DNA of 64,000 nt from Alectryocaccobium sp964389285 (GCA_964389285.1 CAYMCZ010000010.1:21527-85526), one strand, 5' to 3'. Positions 1 to 7,984 are shown, numbered from the stretch's first letter. Made by a program: numbers and translations. Notes: a model not told the origin generated them from the sequence alone.

Positions 1-1
1 T

Positions 2-892
2 CTTAGCACGATTTGTATCAACACATGTCTGAATTCGATTTTGATATACGGAAATTTCGGCGCTCCCGAACTGGGGATAAGGGGCGCGGCATACGCTACT
101 CTTGTGAGCAGGAGTGTCGAGCTTCTGATTATCCTGATTTATATACGGTTCAAAGACAAAAAGCTGCGCATGAAGCTTAAAGAGCTTTTCCGGTTTGATG
201 ACGAATTTTTAAAAGACTATTTGAAAGTGGCTTTCCCTGTTATCATTAGCGGACTTTTATGGGGCATAGCCCAGGGAGCCCAGACGGCCGTGCTCGGACA
301 TATAAACGCGTCCGTCATAGCGGCAAACAGCATAGCGACCATTGTGTTTCAGATAGTGTTTGTGTTCGGATACGCAAATGTAAATGTCACATCCATCATA
401 ACGGGCAGAACCATCGGAGAGGGAAATCTGCATCTGATACGCTCATATACAAAAACAATGCAGGGGCTGCTTATCTTAATGGGAGTCGCCAGCGGTCTGA
501 TTCTGTTTTGCATTAAAGGCTTTGTTGTGGATTTTTATAATGTTTCCGCCGAAACGAGGCAGCTGGCGCTTCAGTTTATGACCGTATTAAGCATAACATG
601 CATGGGAACGGGATATGAATATCCTCTTGAGAGCGGCATAATCGCCGGAGGAGGCTCCACAAAATATCAGGCGTATGCAGACAATCTCTTTATGTGGCTT
701 TTTACTATACCTTTTTCGGCGCTCAGCGCATACGTTTTTCATTTTTCACCGGTGGTTACGTTTTGTTTTCTTAAAGCCGACCAGCTGATAAAATGCATCC
801 CGAACGGAATCGTCTGCAACAGATACAGATGGGTCAGGATCCTGACAAGAGACGGGAAAAACATTTCAAATGGCGAATCCGAGACCGCCTGA
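2..892 (+). CDS. MATE-family multidrug/Na+ antiporter, C-terminal part (5' end outside window)
   Basis: The frame is open from base 2 with no start codon needed, so this is the 3' part of a gene cut by the window edge. A TTG at 41 is an internal codon, not a start. The protein shows alternating hydrophobic helices and the MATE-typical stretch GAPELGIRGAAYAT near its visible beginning, followed by PVIISGLLWGIAQGAQTAVLG, the start of the second six-helix half. MatE proteins are about 450 residues with 12 helices, so roughly one third is missing. The family exports drugs or metabolites in exchange for Na+ or H+. The substrate cannot be read from sequence. It ends 30 bases before the HD-domain gene on the same strand. 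Confidence 0.85.
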   Translation, partial: LSTICINTCLNSILIYGNFGAPELGIRGAAYATLVSRSVELLIILIYIRFKDKKLRMKLKELFRFDDEFLKDYLKVAFPVIISGLLWGIAQGAQTAVLGHINASVIAANSIATIVFQIVFVFGYANVNVTSIITGRTIGEGNLHLIRSYTKTMQGLLILMGVASGLILFCIKGFVVDFYNVSAETRQLALQFMTVLSITCMGTGYEYPLESGIIAGGGSTKYQAYADNLFMWLFTIPFSALSAYVFHFSPVVTFCFLKADQLIKCIPNGIVCNRYRWVRILTRDGKNISNGESETA

Positions 893-922
893 CAGATAAA
901 AAAGAAAGAGCGGATACATATT

Positions 923-1510
923 ATGAATGAACGTCTCAGAAAACAACTGGATTTTTCACTTGAAATCGATAAAGAAAAAAATGTATTCAGACAAACACAT
1001 ATTTCCGGAGGCGGCCGCAACGAAAACGATGCGGAGCATGCCTGGCATATGGCCGTTATGGCTTATCTGCTGCGTGAATACGCAAACGAGGAAGTGGATA
1101 TCTGCAAAGTCATGATGATGTGTCTCATCCATGATATCGTCGAAATAGACGCGGGGGATACTTATGCGTATGACGAAACGGATTTAAAGACACAAAAAGC
1201 AAGGGAAGAAGCAGCGAAAGAACGCATTTTTTCCATTTTGCCCGAAGATCAGAAAAAAGAATTTACGGCACTTTTTGAAGAATTTGAAGAGTACCAAACG
1301 CCCGAGTCTAAATTTGCTCATGTGATGGACAATCTTCAGCCTCTTTTATTAAACAACAGCAACGACGGAGGAGACTGGGCGGAACACGGGGTATCAGCCG
1401 AGCAGGTTTATGAACGACAGAAGAAAAGTTCCCTCGGTTCAGTTAAGCTGTATGAAGAAGTGATTAAAACAATAATAGAAGATCATAAAGCTAAGGGAAA
1501 CTTAAAATGA
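923..1510 (+). CDS. HD-domain hydrolase, HDDC2/YfbR-like
   Basis: 195 residues. The metal-binding HD signature is visible: His in NDAEHAWHM (about residue 39), the HD doublet in CLIHDIVEIDAGDT (about 69-70) and a later Asp in AHVMDNLQP. This arrangement matches the HDDC2/YfbR group of HD phosphohydrolases, several of which are 5'-deoxynucleotidases acting on dNMPs; the substrate here is inferred. ATG at 923 is preceded by a weak purine-rich site. The next gene starts 13 bases after the stop, with its Shine-Dalgarno overlapping this stop codon, so the two are probably cotranscribed. Confidence 0.8.
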   Translation: MNERLRKQLDFSLEIDKEKNVFRQTHISGGGRNENDAEHAWHMAVMAYLLREYANEEVDICKVMMMCLIHDIVEIDAGDTYAYDETDLKTQKAREEAAKERIFSILPEDQKKEFTALFEEFEEYQTPESKFAHVMDNLQPLLLNNSNDGGDWAEHGVSAEQVYERQKKSSLGSVKLYEEVIKTIIEDHKAKGNLK

Positions 1511-1522
1511 GGCCTTGAGAAA

Positions 1523-2881
1523 ATGATCGAGAAAAACGATGAATTTATTGTGGATATAACAGATCAGGACGATATGGGAAACGGGATAGGGAAAGCCGAC
1601 GGTTTTCCTCTCTTTGTGCGCCATGCGGTCGTGGGAGACCGGGTCAGGGCCGGCGTCACGAGGGTAAAAAAGAACTTCGCGTACGCGAGGATCGTCAGCC
1701 TTATTATTCCTTCAAAGCTCAGGGCAGAACCCGAATGCGGCGTATTCAGGCGATGCGGGGGCTGCCAGCTTCAGTTAATGAGCTACGAGGCCCAGCTTGA
1801 TTTTAAAAGAAAAAGGGTTTTGGAATGTCTAAGGCGAATAGGCGGATGCCCTGATATACGGGTCGAGCCCGTTATCCCTTCCGAAAAAGTATTCCGCTAC
1901 AGAAACAAGGCTCAGTATCCGGTCGGCATCGACCGTGAAGGAAATCCGACATGCGGATTTTTTGCGGAGCGGACACATGATATCATTCCTCATGAAGACT
2001 GTCTTTTAAGCCCACGGATATTTTCGGTTATAAAAGATATCGTTATCAAATGGATGCGCAGATATGATATACCCGCGTATTCCGAGAAAGAGCACAGGGG
2101 GCTTATCAGGCATATCTTTTTAAGGACGGGAATTTCGGGCAGGATTTGTATTTGCCTTGTGATAAACGGCGCCAACCTGCCTTATTCTAAGGATTTGCTT
2201 GAAATGCTCTCGGAAAAGGCTGATATTTCGGGACTGCTGATAAGCACAAATAAAAATAAAGGCAATGTGATAATGGGCTCTGCGGTTAAATGTCTTTTCG
2301 GGGAGCCTTATACGGAGGACTTTATCGGCGAGATAAGATTTCGGATTTCACCCTTGTCATTTTATCAGATCAATACCGTGCAGACTGTAAAACTGTACGA
2401 CAAGGCACTGGAATTCGCGGCACTTAAAGGCGATGAAACCGTTCTTGATCTTTACTGCGGCATAGGGACCATCGCTTTATACGCCGCAAAGAAAGCGGGG
2501 CAGGTCATCGGTATCGAGATCGTTCCGGATGCTGTCAGGGACGCTGTAGAAAATGCCCGGCTGAACGGGATCGAAAACGCACGCTTTTACTGCGGAAAAG
2601 CGGAAGAAGTGCTTCCGAGTCTCTTTGAGAGCGGAATGGACAGTGCGGATGTGGTCATTGTTGACCCGCCGCGCAAAGGCTGCGACGAACGCACTCTGGA
2701 TACCATAGCCGGAATATCTCCCTCCAGATTTATTTATGTCAGCTGCGATCCGGCTACCCTCGCCAGGGATATAAAATATATGAAACGATACGGTTATGAG
2801 CCTGTGAAAGTGCAGCCGGTGGACATGTTCCCGCAGAGTGTGCATATAGAGTGTATAGTGTGTATACAAAAAGCGACATAG
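1523..2881 (+). CDS. rlmD: 23S rRNA (uracil-5-)-methyltransferase RlmD/RumA family
   Basis: 452 residues. It begins with a TRAM-type RNA-binding domain (residues about 5-60). An iron-sulfur cysteine cluster follows (CGVFRRCGGCQ, about 72-82, plus a later Cys in HEDCLLSP), and then the SAM-binding methyltransferase fold (VLDLYCGIGTIALYAA). The nucleophile and base motifs are DPPRKGCDERTLD and YVSCDPATLARD, where the Cys attacks uracil C6. Length and motif order fit RlmD/RlmCD enzymes that make m5U in 23S rRNA. Which uridine is modified (747 and/or 1939 in E. coli numbering) cannot be decided. ATG at 1523 is about 10 bases after a GAGG that overlaps the upstream stop. Confidence 0.9.
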   Translation: MIEKNDEFIVDITDQDDMGNGIGKADGFPLFVRHAVVGDRVRAGVTRVKKNFAYARIVSLIIPSKLRAEPECGVFRRCGGCQLQLMSYEAQLDFKRKRVLECLRRIGGCPDIRVEPVIPSEKVFRYRNKAQYPVGIDREGNPTCGFFAERTHDIIPHEDCLLSPRIFSVIKDIVIKWMRRYDIPAYSEKEHRGLIRHIFLRTGISGRICICLVINGANLPYSKDLLEMLSEKADISGLLISTNKNKGNVIMGSAVKCLFGEPYTEDFIGEIRFRISPLSFYQINTVQTVKLYDKALEFAALKGDETVLDLYCGIGTIALYAAKKAGQVIGIEIVPDAVRDAVENARLNGIENARFYCGKAEEVLPSLFESGMDSADVVIVDPPRKGCDERTLDTIAGISPSRFIYVSCDPATLARDIKYMKRYGYEPVKVQPVDMFPQSVHIECIVCIQKAT

Positions 2882-3087
2882 GAAACCTGCTTTATTTCTC
2901 GGAATTTGATTTTGATTATAAATACAGGCTGTATCGCCCCTGTTTCAGGCGGTCGCATTATGAAAATTCCAGCCTGAAAGTGCGGGTCAGATGCTATGTT
3001 CCGCTGGGAGAGCAGTCCTATGTATCGAGGAGTCTGCTGGCGAAATGGTTCATGCAGACCGTGGAGACCGCTGGAATAATAAAATAG
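2851..3087 (+). CDS. Unrecognised 78-residue ORF overlapping the rlmD 3' end
   Basis: The frame starts inside the last 31 bases of rlmD, in a different frame, and continues through otherwise uncovered sequence to a TAG at 3085. The product is basic and aromatic-rich (KVRVRCYVPLGEQSYVSRSLL) and lacks a membrane segment. I do not recognise a family. There is no convincing ribosome-binding site, so it may be the remnant of a longer gene rather than an active one. It converges on the frameshifted YafQ gene on the other strand. Confidence 0.25.
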   Translation: MYSVYTKSDIGNLLYFSEFDFDYKYRLYRPCFRRSHYENSSLKVRVRCYVPLGEQSYVSRSLLAKWFMQTVETAGIIK

Positions 3088-3113
3088 CTGCCCGATAAGA
3101 GCAGCCGTGATTA

Positions 3114-3393
3114 TTACAATTTGAACAAGCCTGAATGCGATCCTGTGTCAACAAGGGTGAGTGTCAGGATATCATCTTCAATCAGATAAATAAGAAGCCA
3201 GTCCGGCTTGATATGACACTCATGGAAACCGGAATATTCCCCCTTTAGCATATGATCCTTGTACTTTTCAGCGAGAGGGTTTCCCTGACGCAGCTCCTCT
3301 ACAACTTCATCGAGAAAGGAAAGATCGAGGCCGCGTTTTTTTCATGAGCTTATAGCTCCTTTTATACGCGGTGGTGAATTTGACGGTATACAT
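3114..3393 (-). pseudogene. yafQ: YafQ/RelE-superfamily mRNA-interferase toxin, frameshifted
   Basis: The start ATG overlaps the antitoxin stop (TGATG), the usual translational coupling. The first frame gives MYTVKFTTAYKRSYKLMKK and then reaches a stop after about 27 codons. Removing one A from the run of seven A residues (T7 on the + strand at 3336-3342) restores a full YafQ-type protein of about 92 residues: RGLDLSFLDEVV, then the catalytic-type segment FHECHIKPDWLLIYLIEDD and the end GSHSGLFKL. YafQ toxins cleave mRNA on the ribosome and are held by DinJ. As read, the toxin is inactive. A homopolymer sequencing error, or slippage on the A7 run, would be alternatives. Confidence 0.85.
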
Positions 3394-3671
3394 CAGTCGT
3401 CGGCATCGAGAGCGGCTTTTAATTCAGCCATGCTTGTATATCCTTTGACGTCAGGGTCTCTGGATATCCTGCGTGCTTGCGCCATTGCTTCAAGAGTTTC
3501 CTGATTATACTTCGGTAGTTCCACGGAGAAAGGAAGTCCTCCTCTGAGGATGCACTGACGGAGAAATATATTAACTGCGCCGGACATATCCATGCCAAGG
3601 CTGGTGAACAGATCGGTTGCCTGCTGTTTTACTGTCGAATCGATACGGATTTGGGTTGGTGTTGTAGCCAT
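3393..3671 (-). CDS. dinJ: DinJ/RelB-family antitoxin
   Basis: Ninety-two residues from the ATG at 3671. That ATG is 9 bases after an AAAGGAG site, whereas the ATG at 3680 abuts that site and is unlikely. The N-terminal half is a ribbon-helix-helix DNA-binding module (TPTQIRIDSTVKQQATDLF, GMDMSGAVNIFLRQCI), as in RelB/DinJ. The C-terminal half (about 50-92) is the toxin-binding tail. It would repress its own promoter, and a perfect palindrome lies over its translation start. The partner toxin gene just downstream is frameshifted, so this may now be an orphan antitoxin or immunity gene. Confidence 0.9.
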   Translation of the reverse strand: MATTPTQIRIDSTVKQQATDLFTSLGMDMSGAVNIFLRQCILRGGLPFSVELPKYNQETLEAMAQARRISRDPDVKGYTSMAELKAALDADD

Positions 3672-3701
3672 TATAATCATCTCCTTTCGAGATGATTATA
3701 A
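3671..3701. promoter_or_regulatory. Perfect 13-bp inverted repeat, probable DinJ-YafQ operator
   Basis: TTATAATCATCTC (3671-3683), a 5-base spacer, then GAGATGATTATAA (3689-3701), an exact inverted repeat. It covers the antitoxin start codon and Shine-Dalgarno and contains TATAAT-like sequence. RelB/DinJ proteins bind such palindromes as dimers to autoregulate. The functional reading is inference; the symmetry is seen directly. In RNA it could also fold into a hairpin that hides the ribosome-binding site. Confidence 0.7.
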
Positions 3702-3837
3702 TACGAAAAGTTTACGATGTCAACCAAAAAGACGACGTTGGATCGACATAAGGGGCACGCACAGATGGTTTGGAGGAGTCTGCTTGGCCTATAGTCAATA
3801 AAAAAGACACGATTTGTAATGACTTTCTTCGGGCAGG

Positions 3838-4731
3838 CTAAGCCCGCCCGAAGTATTGATCCTCCACCTGGTTCGGAGTCAGGTAAGACAACGTACCATG
3901 AGGACGGACGGAATTGTAGAAACCGTCAATATATTTGAACAGGGACCGGTGTAATTCATCCTGGTTGTGATAGGTTCTTCGGTTTGTCTCTTCGTGTTTG
4001 AGATAACGAAAGAAGCATTCCGCTACGGCATTGTCATAAGGATGCCCCTTCTTCGAGAAGGACTGCACAGCATTCAAAGCGTCCAGTAACTGCCGGAAAG
4101 AGAAGGATGTATACTGCGTTCCTCGATCCGAATGAAACATGAGCCCCTGTGGTTCACCTCGGAGGGTGTAGGCCTTCCGGAACACCTTGATAACAAAATC
4201 GGCATCGGCGCGTGTAGAAATATCCCAGGCGACTACTTTCCTGGAAAACAGATCCAGGATAACGCAAAGATAACACCAGTGCCCGGCGACCTTGATGAAA
4301 GTGATGTCGCTGACCCAGACAAGGTTTGGAGCCTTTTGATTGAATTCCTGCTCCAGCTTGTTGTTACAGTCCGGCGAGTCAGCAAAGCCTTTGTATCTGG
4401 GCTTCTGCGTTAACATCTTCGGTAGATTCAAGGTCTTCATCAGGCGGTACACTCTGCCGACGCTGATTTTTATGCCATAGTCACGTTCGAGAACGACGGC
4501 TATCTTGTAAGCACCGAGACGTTTGTCGTAGTTTGCGTGGATGAACAGGATTGTCTGTTTGATACGCTCGTTTTCGACGGTACGCGCAGCCGGCTTCGTG
4601 CGAAAGTGCTTGTAATAAGAGCTGCGGTTGACCCGAAGGACACGGCACAGAGTTTTGATATCGTGCTGGAACCGGAGCTTGTGAACCGCATCTAGCCTTT
4701 GTCTGAGTGTGGCGTGAATATGGCAATCGCT
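3838..4731 (-). CDS. IS3-family transposase OrfB part (DDE integrase core), expressed by -1 frameshift
   Basis: From the slippery site at 4731-4737 the frame runs to 3838. It shows an HTH_21-like N-terminal region (YYKHFRTKPAARTVENERI) and then the rve integrase core. The catalytic triad is visible: Asp in WVSDITFIKVAG, Asp in FHSDRGTQYTS, and Glu in NAVAECFFRYLKHE, with the IS3-typical spacing and the tail SVRPHGTLSYLTPNQ. The frame stays open upstream to 4851, but that part lies over orfA and is probably not translated alone. No inactivating mutation was seen, so the element may still be mobile. Confidence 0.9.
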   Translation of the reverse strand, partial: SDCHIHATLRQRLDAVHKLRFQHDIKTLCRVLRVNRSSYYKHFRTKPAARTVENERIKQTILFIHANYDKRLGAYKIAVVLERDYGIKISVGRVYRLMKTLNLPKMLTQKPRYKGFADSPDCNNKLEQEFNQKAPNLVWVSDITFIKVAGHWCYLCVILDLFSRKVVAWDISTRADADFVIKVFRKAYTLRGEPQGLMFHSDRGTQYTSFSFRQLLDALNAVQSFSKKGHPYDNAVAECFFRYLKHEETNRRTYHNQDELHRSLFKYIDGFYNSVRPHGTLSYLTPNQVEDQYFGRA

Positions 4732-4976
4732 TTTTTTAAGATCAGGTTCTCCTCTTCGAGCTGAGCCATCCGCTTCTGGAGAACCTTGATTTGCTTGGCG
4801 GTCATGATCTCGCCGTCCTCCGTTGTGACGGTCGAGTAGGCTTTGATCCATCTGGATAGTGCGGTCTGGGACACGCCGTACTCTCGACAGAGCGAAGATT
4901 GGGTCTTGCCTTCATGATAAAGCGACACCAGGGATTTCTTAAAATCCTCGTCGTAGCGGGTTTGCTTTGAACCCAT
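4692..4976 (-). CDS. IS3-family transposase OrfA (HTH, leucine-zipper region)
   Basis: Ninety-four residues with an HTH_Tnp_1 domain (KQTRYDEDFKKSLVSLYHEG, CREYGVSQTALSRWIKAY) and a C-terminal heptad-type coiled coil (KVLQKRMAQLEEENLILKKA). The ATG at 4976 follows an AAAGGAGGTG site. At TTA AAA AAA GCG (A7 at 4731-4737) a -1 slip moves ribosomes into the OrfB frame, giving the OrfAB transposase. OrfA alone usually limits transposition. The frame relation was checked by hand. Confidence 0.9.
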   Translation of the reverse strand: MGSKQTRYDEDFKKSLVSLYHEGKTQSSLCREYGVSQTALSRWIKAYSTVTTEDGEIMTAKQIKVLQKRMAQLEEENLILKKAIAIFTPHSDKG

Positions 4977-5113
4977 GTGGACACCTCCTTTCGGTGTTTA
5001 CAAAAGTGTAACTGATAACATCGTTTCGTGTACACTTTTAAAGTATAGATCCAATCACGATCAGCATGAAATAAAATGTTTTGAGATAGAAACTGAATAA
5101 CGAATCGTTATTG

Positions 5114-5157
5114 AGCCTGCGGGCGTTGGGAAAAATCCTGATGTTCGCAGGCTTTTT
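5114..5157 (+). terminator. Rho-independent terminator-like hairpin
   Basis: AGCCTGCG (5114-5121) pairs with CGCAGGCT (5146-5153) and is followed by T5. The loop is long (24 bases). It stands between the IS element and the WYL promoter, where no + strand gene now ends, so it may be left from a gene lost at the IS insertion. Confidence 0.5.
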
Positions 5158-5183
5158 CAATTTACGAAAAAAAGTTTAACTGC

Positions 5184-5214
5184 TATAATAAACATGACAT
5201 ACTATTGTCATGTT
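5184..5214 (+). promoter_or_regulatory. -10 box and palindromic operator before the WYL regulator
   Basis: A TATAAT box at 5184-5189 is followed at once by AACATGACA (5191-5199), a 6-base spacer and TGTCATGTT (5206-5214), a perfect 9-bp inverted repeat. This sits at or just after the expected transcription start, about 33 bases before the regulator's ATG, which is a natural place for self-repression by the WYL protein. The -35 region is weak (TTTACG about 17 bases upstream), which would also fit activator dependence. Confidence 0.6.
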
Positions 5215-5246
5215 GAGTTTGTTATGATATGTACGGAGTGTGAGAG

Positions 5247-6164
5247 ATGATGAAGATAGATAGGCTTATAGGGATATTGTCGATCTTACTGCAGGAAGAA
5301 AAGACAACGGCTCCTGAACTGGCGGAAAGGTTTGAGGTATCTCGCAGGACAATAAACCGAGATATTGAAGATCTTTGCAAAGCAGGGATTCCCATAAGAA
5401 CTGCACAGGGCACCGGCGGCGGTATCAGTATTATGGACGGATATCGTATGGACAGGACGATTCTGACTTCCAAAGATATGCAGATGATCCTTGCCGGGCT
5501 ACGGAGCCTCGATAGTGTAAGCGGAAGTCAGTATTACGGTCAGCTGATGGAAAAAATCCAGACAGGATCATCAGAGTTCATCAGCGGCAGAGATTCTATG
5601 CTGATTGATCTGTCATCATGGTATAAAGGATCTCTTGCTCCGAAGATTGAGGTGATCCAGAGCGCAATAGAAAACAGGCACCTTATACAGTTTAAGTATT
5701 ATGCGCCGTCCGGTGAGAGTAACCGCAGGGTAGAGCCATATTATTTGGTTTTCCAATGGTCAAGCTGGTATGTATGGGGATGGTGCTTAGAACGAAAAGA
5801 TTACAGGCTGTTCAAGCTGAACCGTATGGATCGGGTTGCAGAAACTGATAAGGAATTTGTCTGCCGGAATGCGCCTATGCCGGATTTATCGAATGAGAAG
5901 ATTTTTCCGGGCGGGATTAAGGTAAAGGCTCTTTTTACACCGGATATGAAATGGCGGCTGGTCGAAGAGTTCGGACCGCACTGCTTTACAGAAATGAATG
6001 ATGGAAGATTGCTTTTTTCAGCGGACTATACGGATATGGAAAACCTTGTGACCTGGCTTATGACATTTGGAGCAAAGGCGGAGGTGCATGAACCGAAAGA
6101 AGCACGGGACATTATCCGCAGGAATGCGGAGGAAACATTAAAAATATATGGAGGATTAGCATAA
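5247..6164 (+). CDS. WYL-domain transcriptional regulator (YafY/DeoR-like)
   Basis: 305 residues. It has an N-terminal HTH_11 winged helix (residues about 5-60: LAERFEVSRRTINRDIEDLC), a WYL domain (about 135-210: IQFKYYAPSG, WYVWGWCLERKDYRLFKLNRM) and a C-terminal WCX-type extension. WYL regulators sense small or nucleic-acid ligands and often control adjacent genes. GGAG at 5235 places the start at 5247. The stop shares a base with the next ATG (TAATG), so it heads a five-gene cassette with VOC, GyrI-like, YoaP-like and TfoX genes. A perfect palindrome lies in its promoter. Confidence 0.88.
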   Translation: MMKIDRLIGILSILLQEEKTTAPELAERFEVSRRTINRDIEDLCKAGIPIRTAQGTGGGISIMDGYRMDRTILTSKDMQMILAGLRSLDSVSGSQYYGQLMEKIQTGSSEFISGRDSMLIDLSSWYKGSLAPKIEVIQSAIENRHLIQFKYYAPSGESNRRVEPYYLVFQWSSWYVWGWCLERKDYRLFKLNRMDRVAETDKEFVCRNAPMPDLSNEKIFPGGIKVKALFTPDMKWRLVEEFGPHCFTEMNDGRLLFSADYTDMENLVTWLMTFGAKAEVHEPKEARDIIRRNAEETLKIYGGLA

Positions 6165-6583
6165 TGAGATTAGATGGCTTTGGAATACTTGTTGAGGATA
6201 TGGGGAGAATGATCCGTTTTTACAGAGATGTTCTTGGATTCGAGATCAAGGAAGCAGAGAATACCTCCAATGTGTATCTTGTGAAGGATGGAACGTTGTT
6301 TCTGCTATACGGCAGGAAGGATTTTGAGAAGATGACAAGCCGAAGATATGAGTATATTAAGGGCTTGAATGGCCATTTTGAAATAGCCCTGTATGTCGAT
6401 ACATTTGAAGAAGTGGATGCGGCATATAAGAAAGCTGTGGAAAATGGTGCAACATCCGTGCTGGAGCCGGAACTTGAACCTTGGGGACAGAGAACCTGCT
6501 ATATTGCAGATCCTGAAGGCAATCTGGTTGAGATCGGTTCCTGGAATAAGCCTTATGAAGAGAAGGATCTGACGGAGGGTTAA
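6164..6583 (+). CDS. VOC (glyoxalase/bleomycin-resistance/dioxygenase) superfamily protein
   Basis: 139 residues with the paired beta-alpha-beta-beta-beta modules of the VOC fold. It begins RLDGFGILVEDMGRMIRFYRD, typical of the family, and has the second-half motif YIADPEGNLVEIGSW, whose Glu is a usual metal ligand. The reaction cannot be assigned: VOC proteins include glyoxalases, fosfomycin and bleomycin resistance proteins, and binding-only members. Translationally coupled to the WYL gene, with six bases to the next start. Confidence 0.85.
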   Translation: MRLDGFGILVEDMGRMIRFYRDVLGFEIKEAENTSNVYLVKDGTLFLLYGRKDFEKMTSRRYEYIKGLNGHFEIALYVDTFEEVDAAYKKAVENGATSVLEPELEPWGQRTCYIADPEGNLVEIGSWNKPYEEKDLTEG

Positions 6584-6588
6584 TTGGT

Positions 6589-7221
6589 ATGGCGTTTGAT
6601 TATAAGAAGGAATACAAAGAGTTTTATATGCCGAAGGGCACGCCGTCTATCGTTGATGTTCCGAAGATGAATTATATCGCGGTTAGGGGCAGCGGGAATC
6701 CAAACGATGAAGACGGTGAGTATAAGCAGGCCATAGGCCTTCTGTATGGAATCGCATTTACGATTAAAATGAGCAAAAAGGGTGACCATAAGATTGATGG
6801 ATATTATGATTATGTGGTACCGCCGTTAGAAGGATTCTGGTGGCAGGATGACATTGTCGGAATTGATTATGCGCACAAGGATTCTTTTCAATGGATATCC
6901 GTCATCCGCCTGCCTGACTTTGTGACGAAAGAAGATTTCGATTGGGCTGTTGGAGAAGCAACGGCAAAGAAGAAACAGGATTTCTCAAAGGTAGATTATT
7001 TCACATATGATGAAGGATTGTGTGTACAGTGCATGCATATCGGATCTTATGATGATGAATCTGCTACGGTAGAAGTAATGCACAGATTTATGGAAGAGCA
7101 GGGATACGTTCTTGATATTACAGATCAAAGGATGCATCATGAAATATATTTGAGCGATGCAAGGAAGGTTGCACCGGAGAAGCTGAAGACTGTGATCAGG
7201 CATCCGATAAGGAGGGATTAA
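6589..7221 (+). CDS. GyrI-like small-molecule-binding domain protein
   Basis: 210 residues that begin with the stretch VDVPKMNYIAVRGSGNPND typical of stand-alone GyrI-like (SBD) proteins. A conserved region with paired aromatic residues follows (YDYVVPPLEGFWW, DSFQWISVIRLPDFV), and the C-terminal half repeats the SHS2-type fold (YEGLCVQCMHIGSYDDE-like strand). Such proteins bind cationic amphiphilic or planar drugs, and a few hydrolyse them. No HTH is present, so it is not itself an AraC-type regulator. It is the third gene of the WYL cassette. Confidence 0.8.
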   Translation: MAFDYKKEYKEFYMPKGTPSIVDVPKMNYIAVRGSGNPNDEDGEYKQAIGLLYGIAFTIKMSKKGDHKIDGYYDYVVPPLEGFWWQDDIVGIDYAHKDSFQWISVIRLPDFVTKEDFDWAVGEATAKKKQDFSKVDYFTYDEGLCVQCMHIGSYDDESATVEVMHRFMEEQGYVLDITDQRMHHEIYLSDARKVAPEKLKTVIRHPIRRD

Positions 7222-7225
7222 GAGT

Positions 7226-7972
7226 ATGGAATATATAAGAGTTACGAAGGAGAATCTTGAAAAAGAGCATATTTGCTGTGCCATCTCCAATAATAAAGAT
7301 GTTCAGGTATCGTCGAAGAAGTCATGGCTTGCGGACAGATTTGATGAAGGACTTGTATTCCTGAAAAGTGTGGAGCGCGGAAAATGCTTCATAGAGTATA
7401 TTCCTGCGGAGTATGCTTGGAATCCGATTGAAGCACCTAGGTATATGTATATTGATTGCCTATGGGTTTCCGGCTCTTTCAAAGGACATGGATATTCAAG
7501 TGATCTGCTTTCAGAATGTATCAAGGACAGCAATGCAAAGGGAAAGAAGGGGCTGTGTATTCTTGCGGCAGCAAAGAAAAAGCCGTTTCTGGCTGATCCG
7601 AAGTTTCTGAAATACAAAGGTTTTGAAGTTTGTGATGAGGCTGATAATGGAATCCAGTTATGGTATCTGCCGTTTGAAAAGGGATCCGAGACACCAATGT
7701 TCAAGGAATGTGCCAAACATCCTCATATAGATGAGAAGGGCTATGTTCTTTACTATACGAATCAGTGTCCATTTAATGCAAAGTATGTACCGGTTCTGGA
7801 AGAAACCGCTAAGAAGAACGGTATATCATTAAAGGCAGTAAAAATAGAAAGCAAGGAGGCTGCTCAGAATGCACCGACTCCGATTACGACTTATTCGCTA
7901 TTTTGTGATGGAGAGTATGTCACGAATGAGCAGATGAATGATAAGAAGTTCTTGAAGCTTATCAACGGGTAG
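7226..7972 (+). CDS. GNAT-family N-acetyltransferase with YoaP-like C-terminal domain
   Basis: 248 residues. The N-terminal half is a GNAT fold: the acetyl-CoA loop region reads SFKGHGYSSDLLSECI, and the following strand is KGLCILAAAKKKPF. The C-terminal part (about 150-248, starting EKGSETPMFKECAKHPHIDE) resembles the YoaP family, with a thioredoxin-like Cys in YTNQCPFNAKYV and the end GEYVTNEQMNDKKFLKLI. YoaP-type proteins are uncharacterised. Four bases separate it from the GyrI-like gene and 12 from the TfoX gene. Confidence 0.82.
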   Translation: MEYIRVTKENLEKEHICCAISNNKDVQVSSKKSWLADRFDEGLVFLKSVERGKCFIEYIPAEYAWNPIEAPRYMYIDCLWVSGSFKGHGYSSDLLSECIKDSNAKGKKGLCILAAAKKKPFLADPKFLKYKGFEVCDEADNGIQLWYLPFEKGSETPMFKECAKHPHIDEKGYVLYYTNQCPFNAKYVPVLEETAKKNGISLKAVKIESKEAAQNAPTPITTYSLFCDGEYVTNEQMNDKKFLKLING

Positions 7973-7984
7973 GAGGGAAACATC

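Larger units (their letters stand above)
3795..5043 (-). mobile_element. IS3-family insertion sequence (about 1.25 kb)
   Basis: The element carries overlapping orfA and orfB on the minus strand, linked by a -1 slippery A7 run, as in IS3/IS150-type elements. A 5-base TATAG flanks it on both sides (3790-3794 and 5044-5048) and is a candidate target-site duplication. With these ends, both termini carry ACACGA at positions 13-18 from the edge and an A-rich stretch before it, which suggests imperfect terminal inverted repeats. The transposase is confidently identified. The exact ends are an inference from this short repeat and could be off by several bases. Confidence 0.75.

Noticed and set aside
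4132..4413. 93-residue + strand frame inside the IS element
   Set aside because: It is antisense to the transposase catalytic domain and has no ribosome-binding site or recognisable family.
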